In this document: positions 1 to 10,749 of the stretch, one piece after another
How the letters are laid out: each line of letters starts with the position of its first letter
Numbering within the stretch: position 1 is the stretch's first letter
Assembly (NCBI RefSeq): GCF_040412425.1
Contig: NC_089781.1
Span: forward strand, 54,131,486 to 54,195,485
Direction of reading: 5' to 3'
Length of the DNA: 64,000 nt
Source: Macrobrachium rosenbergii
Taxonomy: Eukaryota; Arthropoda; Malacostraca; Decapoda; Palaemonidae
Program-made: the position numbers and the translations under genes
Notes under the pieces: model-generated
The model's input: the letters and a program-made list of their open reading frames with translations, nothing else
Database searches by the model: none
What the model was told of the DNA's origin: nothing

Positions 1-2
1 TG

Positions 3-89
3 CAGTACGGTGGCAGAACATACAATATCAATATAAGGAGGCGAAATGATGCTCATTATGCACTGGGAACAGAAAAAGTTAATGAGATG
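3..89 (+). CDS. Partial internal exon, SH2-domain adaptor (BLNK/SLP-76-like)
   Basis: From base 3 the + strand reads 29 codons without a stop and ends at a good splice donor (ATG|GTGAGA, intron from base 90, phase 0). The residues include YNINIRRR and HYALGTEK, which fit strands C and D of an SH2 phosphotyrosine-binding domain. The wording resembles the C-terminal SH2 of the BLNK/SLP-76 adaptor family, which links tyrosine kinases to downstream signalling in the cytosol. The exon joins in phase to the terminal exon at 7,509, which carries the rest of the SH2 fold. The start of the exon and the phospho-Tyr-binding Arg of strand B lie before the window. The family name is inference; the SH2 call is firmer. 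Confidence 0.72.
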
Positions 90-549
90 GTGAGAACAGT
101 ATTATGTTTTGTCATTCTTGAAATCTGGTGAATATTAAACTTCTTTGTGTTTCCAATCATAGTAGACATTTTTAAGCAACTCCTTACTGTAGTTTGCGCG
201 TGATGAGATCTGTATTATAATGGCACAGAGTTCTTTAGAAAAGCTTGAGCAGAACTTATAGGGATAGGGTATTATATTGTCACTTACATTGTCACATCCG
301 CCAACCGATTTTGTTCCTTTCAGCTCTGTTTTTAACTAGTCTTTCCATTTTATGTAATGCGCTACTGTATTTGGATGATTGGAGCTATTTAATCATTTCA
401 TTTTGAAATGAATTTGTTTGCATAGGTACATGTTCAGAAATTTTTATTATTTGTTTTTTTATTTATTTATTTTTTGGGGGTTTATCACAGTCATCCTATT
501 CGACTGGGTGGTTTTTAGAGTGTGGGGTTCTGGGTTGCATCCTGCCTCC

Positions 550-1149
550 TTAGGAGTCCATCACTTTTCTCACTATGTGCGTTGTTTCTAGTAGCACACC
601 TTCCTGCATGAGTCCTGGAGCTACTTCGGCATCTAGTTTTTCCAGATTCCTTTTCAGGGATCTTGGGATCGTGCCTAGTGTTCCTATGGTGTCCCATGGT
701 ATTGCGACATCAATGAGTGATACTTTCTTCTTGATTTTGTCAATCAACGTCACGTCTGGTCTATTGGCACGCATCACGCTATCTGCTCTGATACCATAGT
801 CCCAGAAGATCTTTGCCTGATCGTTTTCTATCACTCCCACAGGTTGGTGCCCATACCACTTATCACTGTAAGCTAGAAGGTATTTCTTGCACAGGCTCCA
901 GTAGAGGGCTTTTGCTACTGTATCATGCCTCTTTTTGTTCTGGTTCTGTGCAAGTGCCAGACATTCGCTTTCTATGTGGTTTATGGTCTTGTCTTTCGTA
1001 TTGCACCTCCTGCATATGGGTGAGATGTTATTTTCATCTATTGTTCTTTGGACATATCTGGTTCTTAGGGCCTGATCTTGTGCCACTGTTAGCATTCCTT
1101 CTGTTTCCTTCTTGAGTTCTCCCCTCTGTAGCCATTGCCATGTTTTCAT
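550..1149 (-). pseudogene. LINE C-terminal zinc knuckle and restriction-like endonuclease
   Basis: The 199-residue ORF has a CRRC-x8-H-x4-C zinc knuckle (about residues 45-61), then an RHD motif and RPDVTLIDKIKKKVSLIDVA. The RPD followed 12 residues later by Asp is the REL endonuclease catalytic pattern of R2-type LINEs, which nicks the target to prime reverse transcription. The C-terminus ends at 550, followed by about 70 bp of 3' UTR and the A-rich tail. The key residues are intact although the element as a whole is broken. Confidence 0.8.
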
Positions 1150-1486
1150 CGCTGGCCAGTTCTTTTGTCTGTCTCATGTACTGTCTGTGCATTGGTTTGT
1201 TGTGCCATTCCTCTGTTCTGTTTTTCATTCTCTTGTCTCTGTATATTTCTGGGTCCTCATCTGCTTTTATCAGTCCTTCTTCCCATGTACTCATTAGCCA
1301 CTCGTCTTCACTGGTTTTCAGATATTGCCCCAGTGCTCTGCTCTCAATGTTGACGCAGTCCTCTATGCTTAGTAGCCCTCTCCCCCCTTCCTTTCTTGTT
1401 ATGTATAGTCTGTCTGTTTTGCTCTTGGGTATAGTGCTTTGTGTATTGTCATGTGTTTTCTAGTTTTCTGGTCTATGCTGTGGAGT

Positions 1487-1975
1487 TCAGCCTTCGTCCA
1501 CTCCACTACTCCTGTGCTGTATCTGATTACTGGTACTTCCCATGTGTTTATGGCTTTCGTCATGTTTCTGGCGTTGAGTTTTGACTTGAGAATCGCCGTA
1601 AGTCTGCATATATACTTTCCTGATCGTGTCCTTCATCTCTTGGTGTTTTATATCCTCTCCTTTTATTATTCCCAGGTATTTATATCCTGTCTCATCTGCG
1701 TGTTTGATGCTATTCCCGTCTGGTAGCTTTATCCCTTCAGTCCTTGTTACTTTGCCTTTTTGTATGTTGACCAATGCACATTTTTCTATTCCAAACTCCA
1801 TCCTGATGTCCCCAGATACAATCCTTACAGTCTGGATTAGGGTATCCATTTCCTTGATGCTCTTACCATACAGCTTGATGTCGTCCATGAACATCAGATG
1901 CCTAATTCTATTGCCTCCTTTCTCGAGTTGGTACCCAGCATCCATCTTCTGCAGTACTTTTATCATGGGAATCAT
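1487..1975 (-). pseudogene. LINE reverse transcriptase, FMDD half
   Basis: The ORF contains HLMFMDDIKLYGKS, the catalytic FxDD box of non-LTR RTs, followed by the KCALVNIQKGK and YKYLGI thumb-type motifs. It is the downstream continuation of the RT at 2,048-2,545 after a frame change. The segment beyond (1,487-1,150) is broken, with an alternative-frame remnant near 1,294-1,034. Confidence 0.75.
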
Positions 1976-2047
1976 GTTTACTATGAAGAGTCGCCTTGAA
2001 AGATCCCTCTCCTGATGTTAACCTCTGCTAGTCTTATCCCAGAGCTT

Positions 2048-2545
2048 TTAAGTACTGTATTTCCAGTTGCGCATTGTATTTTTAAGGAAGCTGATGGTGT
2101 TTTCCTCTGCCCCATATATTTTCAGGCATTCTATTAGCCACGTGTGTGGTGTCATGTAAAATGCTTTCTTGTAGTCAGTCCATGCCATACTTAGGTTGGT
2201 TCTCTTCATTACCATTTTGTCTATTAGGAGCTGGTCTTTTGTGCCCTTACACTTCCTTTTGCAGCCTTTCTGTTGGTGGGGGATGGTGTTTGTATCCTCT
2301 AGGTAGTTGTATAGACTTTCACTGATGATACCTGTTAGCAACTTCCACATTATTGGTAGGTAGGTGATAGGCCTGTTCTTGTCTTTCTGTACTAAGGATG
2401 TTCTCCCTGTGGTCATCCATTTGTGCACATAGTGGTTTGTGATACAATGCTGGAGTTGTTCTGCTATTCGTGGGTGTAGGGCCCTGAAGTTTTTGAGCCA
2501 GTATCCACGGACTTCATCGGGACCAGGAGCTTTCCAGTTGGGCAT
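2048..2545 (-). pseudogene. LINE reverse transcriptase, N-terminal half
   Basis: The 165-residue ORF shows RT blocks: WKAPGPDEV, the PITYLPIMWKLLTGI block, a QKGC turn and WTDYKKAFYMTPHTW, which holds the first catalytic Asp region. It polymerises cDNA from a nicked target in target-primed reverse transcription. The Phe-Tyr-Met at the usual AFDSVPH position looks substituted. A frameshift separates it from the FMDD half at 1,975. Confidence 0.75.
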
Positions 2546-3460
2546 TTTCTTTAGTTGGTGTCTGACTGTGTCTGTTGTGATCTCGGTGAATCTTTGTTTT
2601 ATTCTCCTGATATCTTCTGCCTTGATTTTTTGAAGGAAAGTTGCATGTTTGTTGTGTGATACTGAATTGCTCCATATGTTTTCCTAGAGTCTCTTACTTG
2701 GTTCGGCTTCAGGAATTTCCTGGTGGTTGTCTTCCCCTCTTAGTTGGTTGTATAGTCTTTTCTGGTCAGTTCCGAAGAGTTTGTTCTGTTGGTATCCTTT
2801 GTTCCTGTTCATTTACCGTTGGATCTTATGTTTTATATCTTCTATTGTGTTGATTAATCCCTTCTCCTGTACTTTGTATTTCTCATTCAGTTCCTGTCAT
2901 GTTTTCTTGCTTCTTAGCCTCTTTTCTGCCATCTCTTTCAGTTTACTCAAGAAGATCTCATCACCATGATTTGTTTTTCCAGGCGCCTTTTCCAAGGTGT
3001 TTGCTGTTTTGGTTTCTGTTGGGTTGGTTGTGATGGTGGTGTTGGCGTTTGTATCCCCTCTACTCTAGTCTTGCTCTAGCATATGCCAGGTTATTTGTTT
3101 CTGTGATACTGGTGGTGTGCATTAGTCTCATTATTTCATTAACTTCACTTGTTTTTTCCTATAGTTTCTTTGTGTTGTAGGTTTCCATGGAGGGGATATT
3201 TGTTCTTTCTGTATCTGGCTTCATCCACTGCCTGATCTTTTCCACCCATTCCGACCACTCTGTCACATCTTCAGTGTTGCGTCGTGTGTCGTTGTTTTCT
3301 GTGTCATCGTCTCTTAGTTCGTCTTCTTGTCCTTCGTTGCTGGGTGTTATTTCTCTTTCCAGTTCCTCTCTTTCTGTTGTGGAGAGCCAGTTCTTTTCTT
3401 TATGTTCCTTACTTGGTCTGCCAGCCTCTGTTCTGTTTGAGGGGTGTTATTTTTCTCATT

Positions 3461-3739
3461 CTAGATGTTGACCAGTCGTCTTCTGTATACCCTTTCTGTC
3501 GGGTTGCTTCTGATGTAGCATCTCCATATTTCCTTATTTTCTTCTGTCCATTTCTTCCTCTTGTTTGCCTCTGTAGCTTCAGTCTCTGGTTGCTGGTTAC
3601 TGTCGTCGTGGTGGTCAGTTGCTGGATGACGACCTCCAAGTACCTGACCGTCCTCCTTGTTGATTAGGTTGTATACCTGGCTGCTGGACGAAACTCCATT
3701 TACATTGTTGGCGTTTATTCTTTCATTTCTTTCCATCAT
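3461..3739 (-). pseudogene. LINE N-terminal domain fragment
   Basis: This 92-residue stretch begins with MMERNE and contains KKWTEENKEIWRCY and RVYRRRL, a Trp/basic pattern usual at the N-terminus of this type of LINE polyprotein. It begins right after the tRNA-like segment at 3,751-3,949, so it is probably the true start of the element's ORF. Continuity with the RT is lost over 3,460-2,546, where only frame-shifted remnants remain. Confidence 0.55.
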
Positions 3740-3750
3740 TGCTGACTTTT

Positions 3751-3949
3751 GCTATTTAACCCATAGCTGGACCCTACCCCATCGAGAATAGGTACTCATT
3801 TACAGCTGAGTAGACTGAGGAAATTATGGTAAAGAGCCTTTCCTAAGGAATCAACGCCGAGCAGGGTGGCCACCCATCCAGTGACTGACCAGCCCCAAAG
3901 TTGCTTAACCAGTCCATCGATGAGCTAAACCACTCTGCCACGGCGCCCG
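3751..3949 (-). repeat. tRNA-like SINE or LINE 5' leader
   Basis: Read on the minus strand it starts GGGCGCCGTGGCAGAGTGG. TGGCAGAGTGG (plus 3,930-3,940) is a good RNA polymerase III A box and the head resembles Ser/Leu-type tRNAs. The B box is weak. It lies exactly between a (TAA)n tract and the start of the LINE ORF at 3,739. It could be an independent SINE or the Pol III-like 5' leader of that LINE. Confidence 0.5.
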
Positions 3950-3950
3950 T

Positions 3951-3972
3951 ATTATTATTATTATTATTATTA

Positions 3973-4029
<57 letters not shown>
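3951..4029. repeat. (ATT)n microsatellite
   Basis: About 26 ATT units with one interruption (TTATTG). On the minus strand it is the (AAT)n tail directly after the second REL-LINE fragment, so it probably began as that element's 3' tail. ORFs of poly-Asn or poly-Ile here are artefacts. Confidence 0.9.
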
Positions 4030-4573
4030 TCACCCACCTTGCTAGGTTGTTATCTTTAAATCTGGATCTAGGTTGCAACCTGCCTCCTATGGATCTGACC
4101 CTCACTACCCTGTTTTTCTTAGAATTTCAACGGTCTCATAACTATCCTTGCTGTGGCCAGCAGTACATTTTTCTGGAGCATGACTGGTTCGAGGTTTGTG
4201 CATCTAGTCCTTTCAAGGTCCATCTTGAGGTTTTGTGGAATTACTTCTACTATTCCGAGGATGATAGGTACTACTTCCACTTCAGCTTGCCCATTCTCCA
4301 CGTTTCCATCTTTAGATATTGGTACTTTTCTGTTTTTTCTCTTCTTTTGTCCTTAACTTTTGTGTCTCATGTTATTGCTGCATCTTTTAGGGATACTTTC
4401 TGGGTATCGTTATTGACCAGGTCTAGGTCTGGTCTTGGAGCCAGTATCACGTGGTCATTCCTTGTATTGAAGTCCCACATTATGCTGATTTTTACTTCCA
4501 GCATTATTATTATTTTTATTGTACCACTTGCTTGTACAAGATAGGCTATGTTCTTGTCTAAGACACTCCCCAA
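4030..4573 (-). pseudogene. Second REL-endonuclease LINE, 3' fragment
   Basis: Minus-strand reading gives IMWDFNTRNDH, then APRPDLDLV and KVSLKDAAI (4,573-4,367). These are the endonuclease RPD...D motif of the same superfamily as the copy at 435-3,745. The C-terminal NLKMDLERTRC and LLATARIV follow in another frame (4,301-4,119), with a short 3' UTR leading into the (AAT)n tail. It is 5'-truncated and frameshifted, and diverged enough from the first copy to be a different subfamily. Confidence 0.7.
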
Positions 4574-4970
4574 CCCGTTGACCGCTAATCCCCTACTGAC
4601 TATTAACTTTTCGAACTGAACTTGCTTAGGTCATAGACCTCAGCTGATTGGTCTCTTATAATTGAAAGGAACCAGTAAGGGTCTTTGATGTATGGCGCTC
4701 ATTTGAATTGCCAACGCCAAACCCCAACGATCGTATGGCGTTCGACGAATCAGCAGTATCCGTTCGTTACTCTCGTCACAAATGCATACAAACAGCGAGT
4801 AGATTTTCCGCTATATCTCAAATATGAATTTCTATATAAATCAGTTCATATATGTAATAGATATAACCCCATTTACAAACGAGTTACGTTCCGAATGGCT
4901 GTTCATATTTTGATTTGTTCTTAAGTTGGTTTTTAATATGTAGTGCATAATTTTTGTTGATGTTTACATT
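4574..4970. other. Unassigned intronic sequence
   Basis: AT-rich intronic DNA. No coding pattern, repeat or splice-supported exon was recognised. Confidence 0.5.
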
Positions 4971-5643
4971 CAAATTTTGCTGTGGGCACCTATTCTGCTG
5001 GTAAGAATTTTTGCAAAAAACAGAACACGAGGAAGAGGAAGAACGTGTTCCTTTAACCCCTTCCCTGATTATCTATAGTATTCTCGTAACTAACTACCAT
5101 ATATTCTTCTTACAATCACGAGAATATTTGTTAATAGTCTTAAAATATTCCTACTTATTTCTGTCTTCCCGATTTAACTTAGTTTGTGATGAATACCCGT
5201 TTTCTATATTTAGTATGTTTTTCTTAAATCATGGAGTCTCATAAGGAATTACTTTAGATGCTAGAAAGGTAAAATGAATACTATATTTGGAATGTTGCTT
5301 GGATCTAGATTTTATTTTCTTCTATTTACCTTCCTAACATCCAAAGTAATTCCTTATAATACTCCATGATTTTAAAAAATATACTAAATATAGAAAATGG
5401 GAAATTTAGACAATGGATATTCATCACTGACTGACTTAAATCGAGAAGATAAAAATAAGTAGGAATATTAAGAGTATGAACAAATATTCTCGTGATTATA
5501 AGAAGAATACATGGTAGTTAATCACGAGAATACTCTAGATAATCAGGGGAGGGGTTAAAGGAACATGTTCTTCTTCTTCCTGGTGTTCCTCTGTTCTTTG
5601 CAAAAATTCTTACTAACAGAATAGGCACCCAGAACAAAATTTG
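4971..5643. repeat. Foldback (hairpin) element, ~300-bp inverted arms
   Basis: The left arm (4,971-~5,275) starts CAAATTTTGCTGTGGGCACC. The right arm (~5,325-5,643) ends GGCACCCAGAACAAAATTTG, its inverse complement. Shared blocks in inverted order include the GTTCCTTTAACCCC block, ATTCTCGTGATTATAAG and AAGTAATTCCTTAT. The spacer is about 50 bp. No ORF of substance lies inside, so it looks like a non-autonomous foldback or MITE-like element. Confidence 0.85.
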
Positions 5644-5734
5644 AACTTATGGGTGGCAAAGGGAGAGCTCCGAACACAGTTTTAATTTGTGACCCTGCCT
5701 TTCGTATTTCTGAAAGTTCGTAAAGAGGGTAGTG

Positions 5735-5852
<118 letters not shown>

Positions 5853-5958
5853 GGTGTTTTGAAATTAGAGGCCCCCTCTACAGCATAAACTAAAGTTGAT
5901 ATGGACAAAAACAAAAGTAATTCAGAACAGGTATTTATTTAAGTTTCTCTCTGAGTAT

Positions 5959-6509
5959 TTAATATTTTGTGTGGCCTCCATCTGCCTGTACCACAGCCTG
6001 CATTCTTGAGGGGTATGATTTCAGCAAATCATAAAAAAGCTGAGACTCAAACTCCATTTCCCTGAGCACTTCGGTCACCTCTCTTCGCAGGTCGTCAAGG
6101 CTTAGTATACCATCATGGTTCACTGTGCTTGTTTCAACACGATCCTTTAAGATACTACCAATGTTTTCACACACATTAAGGTCGTGGGAGCTACCTTGAA
6201 ATTCACTTGATGATAAGAAATCATACCAGTATTCCAAAGCAGCTCCTGTGTCTGAGGAGCCTTGAAACATGGTGCCTTATCATGCAAAAATGTGACTTGT
6301 TCAACAGGTAACACATTTTCAGGATTTTTGAGGAAAGGAAATACTCCACCAGTAAGCACAGCTTCTCTGAAGTATTCACCATTCCATGACTGTTCTTTTT
6401 CTTTGATGATCCACATTAACCATTTGGCTGTGAAACAGAGAAAAATTCCCAAACATTCAGGAAATTTCACAACTTGGCAAAAGTGCACATCATCGCTGAT
6501 GTCATCCAA
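5959..6509 (-). pseudogene. Tc1/mariner transposase, catalytic part (frameshifted)
   Basis: Two overlapping frames carry the catalytic domain: HDKAPCFKAPQTQ (second catalytic Asp) at 6,509-6,147, then DLNVCENIGSILKDRVE with the third acidic residue and the C-terminal RMQAVVQADGGHTKY at 6,270-5,959. The frame change near 6,200 separates the second and third catalytic residues, so no active enzyme can be made. The enzyme would cut and paste the element at TA sites. Confidence 0.75.
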
Positions 6510-6574
6510 CTTTGCAGACCAAATGCCTTCTCTCTATTGCTGAGTGATTTTTTAACAACTCACGATATACAGCA

Positions 6575-6886
6575 CTATAACCTCTCTTCTTTCCCCTTTT
6601 TGTTTCTTGGTCTACCCACTGCCTCACCTATGATGTCTTTTGACTCCTGAGAAAGGACTTCAGGCCTTCCAAGATTCTCACTCTTTTCGCGATGACAATC
6701 ATATGGATTTTTGTTCCAGGTTCTTTTAACAAAGGATTCATCTCTTTTAATGTATTCAGCTATCCAAGAACATGAAATGAAAAATGCGCCAGCATCCCTG
6801 GCCTCTCTTAAGGTTATAGCCCCGATTCGGTCAATCCATCTGATTTCCTCCGAGTCGTTAGCCATGGCTGTATTTAACAACGTCAC
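6575..6886 (-). pseudogene. Tc1/mariner transposase, DNA-binding N-terminal part
   Basis: A 103-residue piece with helix-rich sequence followed by GRPEVLSQESKDIIGEAVGRPRNKK. It has the basic GRP-type linker between the paired HTH motifs of Tc1-like transposases. It lies in the expected upstream position but in a different frame from the catalytic part. Confidence 0.55.
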
Positions 6887-6899
6887 TCAGTATCAAAAT

Positions 6900-7355
6900 A
6901 CAAGAAAAGTCAAATGAAAAATAGCTTAATAGAAACTTAAAACAATGTACTTGGAGATAGGCTATAGCAGAAAACTTCATAACTTTCCATATATATATTT
7001 AAAACTGAGTTAGTGAAAGTGGTAGCGCTATCTTTCTCTCTATCTCTCTCGAAAATTTATAGGAAAGTAGGAACTAATGTTTTTATTGCATATTTATTCT
7101 CCCTTTATATAATTTAGGAAATTTATGCAATATAAATTGTAGGTACAGCACATTACTGCAGACATCAAGACTAAATGCTCAGTTTGGATGGTGTACTTCC
7201 TTTGATATTATACAGTATCATTTAATTTTGGGGAAGCTTTGCTTTAATTTTTAGATGATATGAGTCATTCATAATTTTTGAGGTGTACATCTCTGATTTA
7301 TTAGTTGCCTGTGTTTTGGTCTGATCTTTGAAAATTATTATATCCCCATTCACAG
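6900..7355. other. Unassigned intron sequence
   Basis: AT-rich with a short TCTC run near 7,035. No exon or repeat was recognised apart from the possible cassette exon starting at 7,356. Confidence 0.5.
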
Positions 7356-7391
7356 ACATACAGTGCAGAAGGTTTGCAGTCCTTTTCTCAG
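7356..7391 (+). CDS. Possible 36-bp cassette exon of the SH2 gene
   Basis: ACAG|ACATACAG at 7,356 and TCTCAG|GTAAAT at 7,391/7,392 delimit 12 stop-free codons in phase 0, so the exon could be included or skipped without changing frame. Inclusion would add 12 residues (TYSAEGLQSFSQ) to the SH2 loop just before FKSVDELV. Direct joining of 89 to 7,509 gives the more canonical SH2 sequence. It may therefore be alternative or spurious. Confidence 0.35.
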
Positions 7392-7508
7392 GTAAATGTG
7401 GGCGATTGTTTCATGGCGGTGTACATTTTAATGAATTGTGTGCCCAAATAGTTTTAAAAGGATAGCAATTTGTTTTATGTATGTAATATACCGTTATTTT
7501 TTTTCCAG

Positions 7509-7658
7509 ACATTCAAATCTGTTGATGAATTAGTGTCTACATACTCAAAAGAACCCATCAAACTCCAAAGTGGGGACCGTGTCAGGCTCACAAGTTCACC
7601 TGCTAAAGAGGACCATATATATGTCAGGTTGCCTATTCCAGTCCAAAAGAAATATTAA
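7509..7658 (+). CDS. Terminal exon, SH2-domain adaptor
   Basis: The exon follows an excellent acceptor (TTTTTTTTCCAG) and reads 49 codons to TAA at 7,656-7,658. FKSVDELVSTY followed by EPIKLQSG fits the second half of an SH2 domain: helix B, then the loop that shapes specificity. The tail IYVRLPIPVQKKY ends the protein. An SH2 at the extreme C-terminus is typical of BLNK/SLP-76-type adaptors. In-phase junction with exon 3-89 and a poly(A) signal 60 bp downstream make this a real host exon. Confidence 0.75.
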   Translation, partial: TFKSVDELVSTYSKEPIKLQSGDRVRLTSSPAKEDHIYVRLPIPVQKKY

Positions 7659-7717
7659 TTGTAACGCATTCCATACTCTCCAGTTTTTGCTTACCATATA
7701 AATTTCCCTATTTTTAA

Positions 7718-7723
7718 AATAAA
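7718..7723 (+). terminator. Poly(A) signal AATAAA of the SH2 gene
   Basis: AATAAA lies 60 bp after the stop codon at 7,658, in AT-rich 3' UTR. It supports transcript termination shortly downstream. Confidence 0.6.
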
Positions 7724-7739
7724 TGTATCTTCATTAGTT

Positions 7740-8410
7740 TTGTTAGAATTACTGATTACTGTATGTTATTCTGTTACATAGCTTATCATTAAGCGTGAAG
7801 TTGCATGTTGACATTGCTATGATATTCAGGTCTTGTTGCATCAGAGTTGTTACTTTATTTAGCATTGTTAGTAATTTTAAGGTCTCAGAATCTTGTAATA
7901 TGCCAGACATTAAACCTTTTACTACTGGTGTGTGTTATTCAAAAGGCACCTGCTGTTATAAACTCAAGTACTATCATAAACCGTTTTATAAAGGAGATCA
8001 TAATTAAATATGGAATAGAGTTGAGAACAGATTTCGAAAATAATGTGTTTGAAAGTTTAATAACTCAGATGGGATTGATCAGGTACCAACTCAATCTTCA
8101 TTTAAAAGGTTACCTATTCATGGCAATTGCTGAAAGGATGTATTTTGTAAAGAAAAGTTTTTACAAGAAGCTGACTACTAATTTATGAAAGACTTTTTCT
8201 TAAGAACCAGGATTCTTTTTATTTTACCATCATTCATCTTCTGAATTGTGAAAAGGGTATATATAAGTGCTTAAGAAAACAAATGAAGTACATATCTACA
8301 TAGAGCAAAGGTCAAACAAAATGAAACACTGAAAATAAAAAAGGTAAATGAAAATTATTTTACACGAAAACTGAATTATTAACCAGGCCTTAGGGACATG
8401 GATAACGAGG
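7740..8410. other. Unassigned sequence
   Basis: AT-rich DNA between the SH2 gene and the LINE target site. ORFs here show no family features. From about 8,395 the sequence is the LINE's pre-insertion target. Confidence 0.5.
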
Positions 8411-9034
8411 ACGGGTAGGGAGTCCCCAGCGATGTGGGACCACCTTGACGTGGTGAGGGGGCTCTTGAACCCCAGGAATCTGTTCCCGGGTTTGAGTCCA
8501 AGAGTCCCATAGACCATTATATATTTCTTTGAATTAATTTTTGTGGAATTTTCCGCATTTTCTAAAATTTATTGGACCTGATAAACTGGAAAAGATATCA
8601 TAACTGGGATTGGGTTTATATCCGAAGCTAAATAATGTGAACTGTGGTAGGACCATCAGTGGCCCGATAATGTTCGGACCTGAGAGATATCAGGTGGAAC
8701 TGTTCTTTAGGGCTGGACCACCGATTCCACGGGGTCCGGTTCTGGGGATAGGACTCTTCAGCATTCTATCTGATTTGCCCATAACACGATTAGTGTGGGG
8801 ATGATAGTATTCTCGTAATACCTTCGGTCCTAGCAAGCAGGTTTGGCTTACACTTGGGCCACTATAATCATGTTGTGCCATCCCCTGTGGGGTAGGGTAG
8901 GGATGCGGACATTTGGGAGTCAGTTCTCACTTGTGCCATTGGTGGAAGAATAATCCCCATGAAAGGCTGATGATATCTTTTTAAGGTTTTCAGGTTTATT
9001 ATTGATATTTTTTTTTTACCCCTCTCAAATCTTT

Positions 9035-10739
9035 ATGCCTAGCATTTATAAGGATTCGAGTACTGATGGTGCTGTTCTGGCACAGATGATGACCTCTGCA
9101 CCCACCTTGGAGGTTGAAATTTCTCCAAATGTTGATGACTTCTCGAAAAATAAATTGACAAAAAGCATCAATAATAAATATCCTGATCCCCCTCCTGACT
9201 TCCCCTCCCCTGGACCCTCTAGCCATGCTTCATTGATGACGACTTCAAACAAGGACAAGGACTTCTCTAAAAATCTTCATCCAAAATTAAATCCTCACCA
9301 CAGCCAGGTTGTGTGAAAAATTTGAGAATGCTCGATATCGAAGACTTGCCAGTCTGTTGTGATTCTAAAAAGATCTCGACAGCTCTGAAATCATTTAGAA
9401 CTGTTGTAGAAATCAGGATGAACTTAATTGATATTGAATCTAATTGGGAAGCTTGGGTCACCTTTAGTAGCTCTAAAGGCTAGTAGTATGATAAGTGCCA
9501 TACAAATAGGTCAAGTTACAGTACGAGGAGCCTTAACAGACAGAGCTGCCAAAGACATGTACGTTTATGTGCCATCTAAATGGGCTCAGGATAAACCAGA
9601 TAGAAATCAGAATGCAGAATTTAAGGACTCCTAAACCTCCTATGTGGGTGGTAGCTTCAGCCAAGGAGGAAAATTATAACTACTATAAATTTTGCAGGTT
9701 TCTTCAGAAAAAGGTGGGAGGAATAAAGACCGGTGATATTTCTTTTTTTTTGGGGGGGGGGAAAGAACACTGTTCTTATTCATGCCAAATCCACAACCCA
9801 AGCATATATGCTGACCTTGTTGGACATAAAAAATGATGAAATGATTACGAAGATCAAGCCCCACTTAAACTTTAGTTATGGGAGAGGAGTACTATTTGAT
9901 AAAGACCTTTATGACATGACAGAAAAAGAAATTCTAGAAATGAGTCCCACTTCAGTTTGGAGAGTGAAAAAGGCAGCTATTTCCAACATGATCATTTTAA
10001 CATTTGTAGACTCTGAAGTACCTGCTCATGTCATATTTGAATATGAAAGGGTACGAGTACGTCCTTTCCAGCTTTGAGTTTGGCCACCCATCAAAAAACT
10101 GCAAAAATGCTAAAATTTGTATAAATTGCTCTGGTGCCCATCGTTATGATGAATGTAATGGAAAAGCAAAATGTGTTAATTGTCAACTGGAACATAAATC
10201 CAATAACAAAAATTGTGAAATTTAGAAATTTGAACTGTCTGCACTAAATAAAGCCAATGCAGAGCATATAAGTTTTGCAAAAAGACAATTATGGCAACAA
10301 CCTAGGAGCTATGCTCAAGTTCTTAAGCCACTACCTCTATCTACCACTAGGGGTGTAGTGGCAGCACCCTCTAATGTAGCAGGTGCATCAACACCTGTGG
10401 TAGTGGCCCAGCCATCTGGTTCAGGTGCTTGGCCTGTTGAGGGTAGAGCACAAGCGTCCAAGGAGGATAAGATGGCACTTGACCCAACCACCTTGGAATT
10501 GTCTCAGGCAGAGTGTCTGCCTGATATAATAGAGACTAAGCTCGATGCAAGAACCTCAGCCTGAATTTAAACAAACTGACAAGAAAGGGAAACAAAATGA
10601 CACCATTAAATCAACAGATAATAAACCAAACCTGTCAAGACCGGTCCTCTCCAAATCATCTCTTGATAATACTCATAAACAAAAGAGAGTAAATGAGAAG
10701 GCTCCATTCAAAGGGCCTTCCACCAAGCCCAAAAAATAG
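9035..10739 (+). pseudogene. LINE ORF1 (gag-like, CCHC zinc knuckles)
   Basis: The probable start is the ATG of MPSIYKDSS at 9,035. Broken frames then lead through an RRM-like region (9,430-10,070) to three CCHC-type knuckles around 10,075-10,225 (QFGHPSKNC, CINCSGAHRYDEC, CVNCQLEHKSNNKNC). A Pro/Ala/Lys-rich tail runs to 10,739. ORF1 proteins of this group bind the element RNA to form the retrotransposition particle. A poly-T/poly-G run at 9,743-9,762 marks one frameshift and an in-frame TAG follows the knuckles at 10,225. Confidence 0.7.
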
Positions 10740-10749
10740 TTTTCACGTC

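Larger units (their letters stand above)
435..3745 (-). mobile_element. Non-LTR retrotransposon with REL endonuclease (R2/R4-type superclade), decayed
   Basis: Minus-strand pieces follow in order: an N-terminal Trp/Lys-rich domain (3,739-3,461), reverse transcriptase (2,545-2,048 and 1,975-1,487), and a C-terminal zinc knuckle plus restriction-like endonuclease (1,149-550). They appear to be one original ORF broken by several frameshifts. The 3' end runs into an A-rich (AAAT)-type tail at about 480-440. The endonuclease lies after the RT and carries an RPD-x12-D signature, so this is a REL-endo element rather than an APE-type LINE. The clade within this group (R2, R4/Dong or NeSL) is not settled. 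Confidence 0.8.

Noticed and set aside
813..3667. Many hydrophobic + strand ORFs across 0.8-3.7 kb
   Set aside because: They are antisense shadows of the minus-strand LINE.
3843..4105. Poly-Asn and poly-Ile ORFs
   Set aside because: They are the (ATT)n microsatellite read in different frames.
5011..5244. 77-codon ORF in the foldback arm
   Set aside because: It lies within a non-coding inverted repeat and has no protein-like pattern.
8610..8881. Overlapping ORFs of 63-64 codons on both strands
   Set aside because: They lie in the 5' UTR of the I-type LINE, with no motif.
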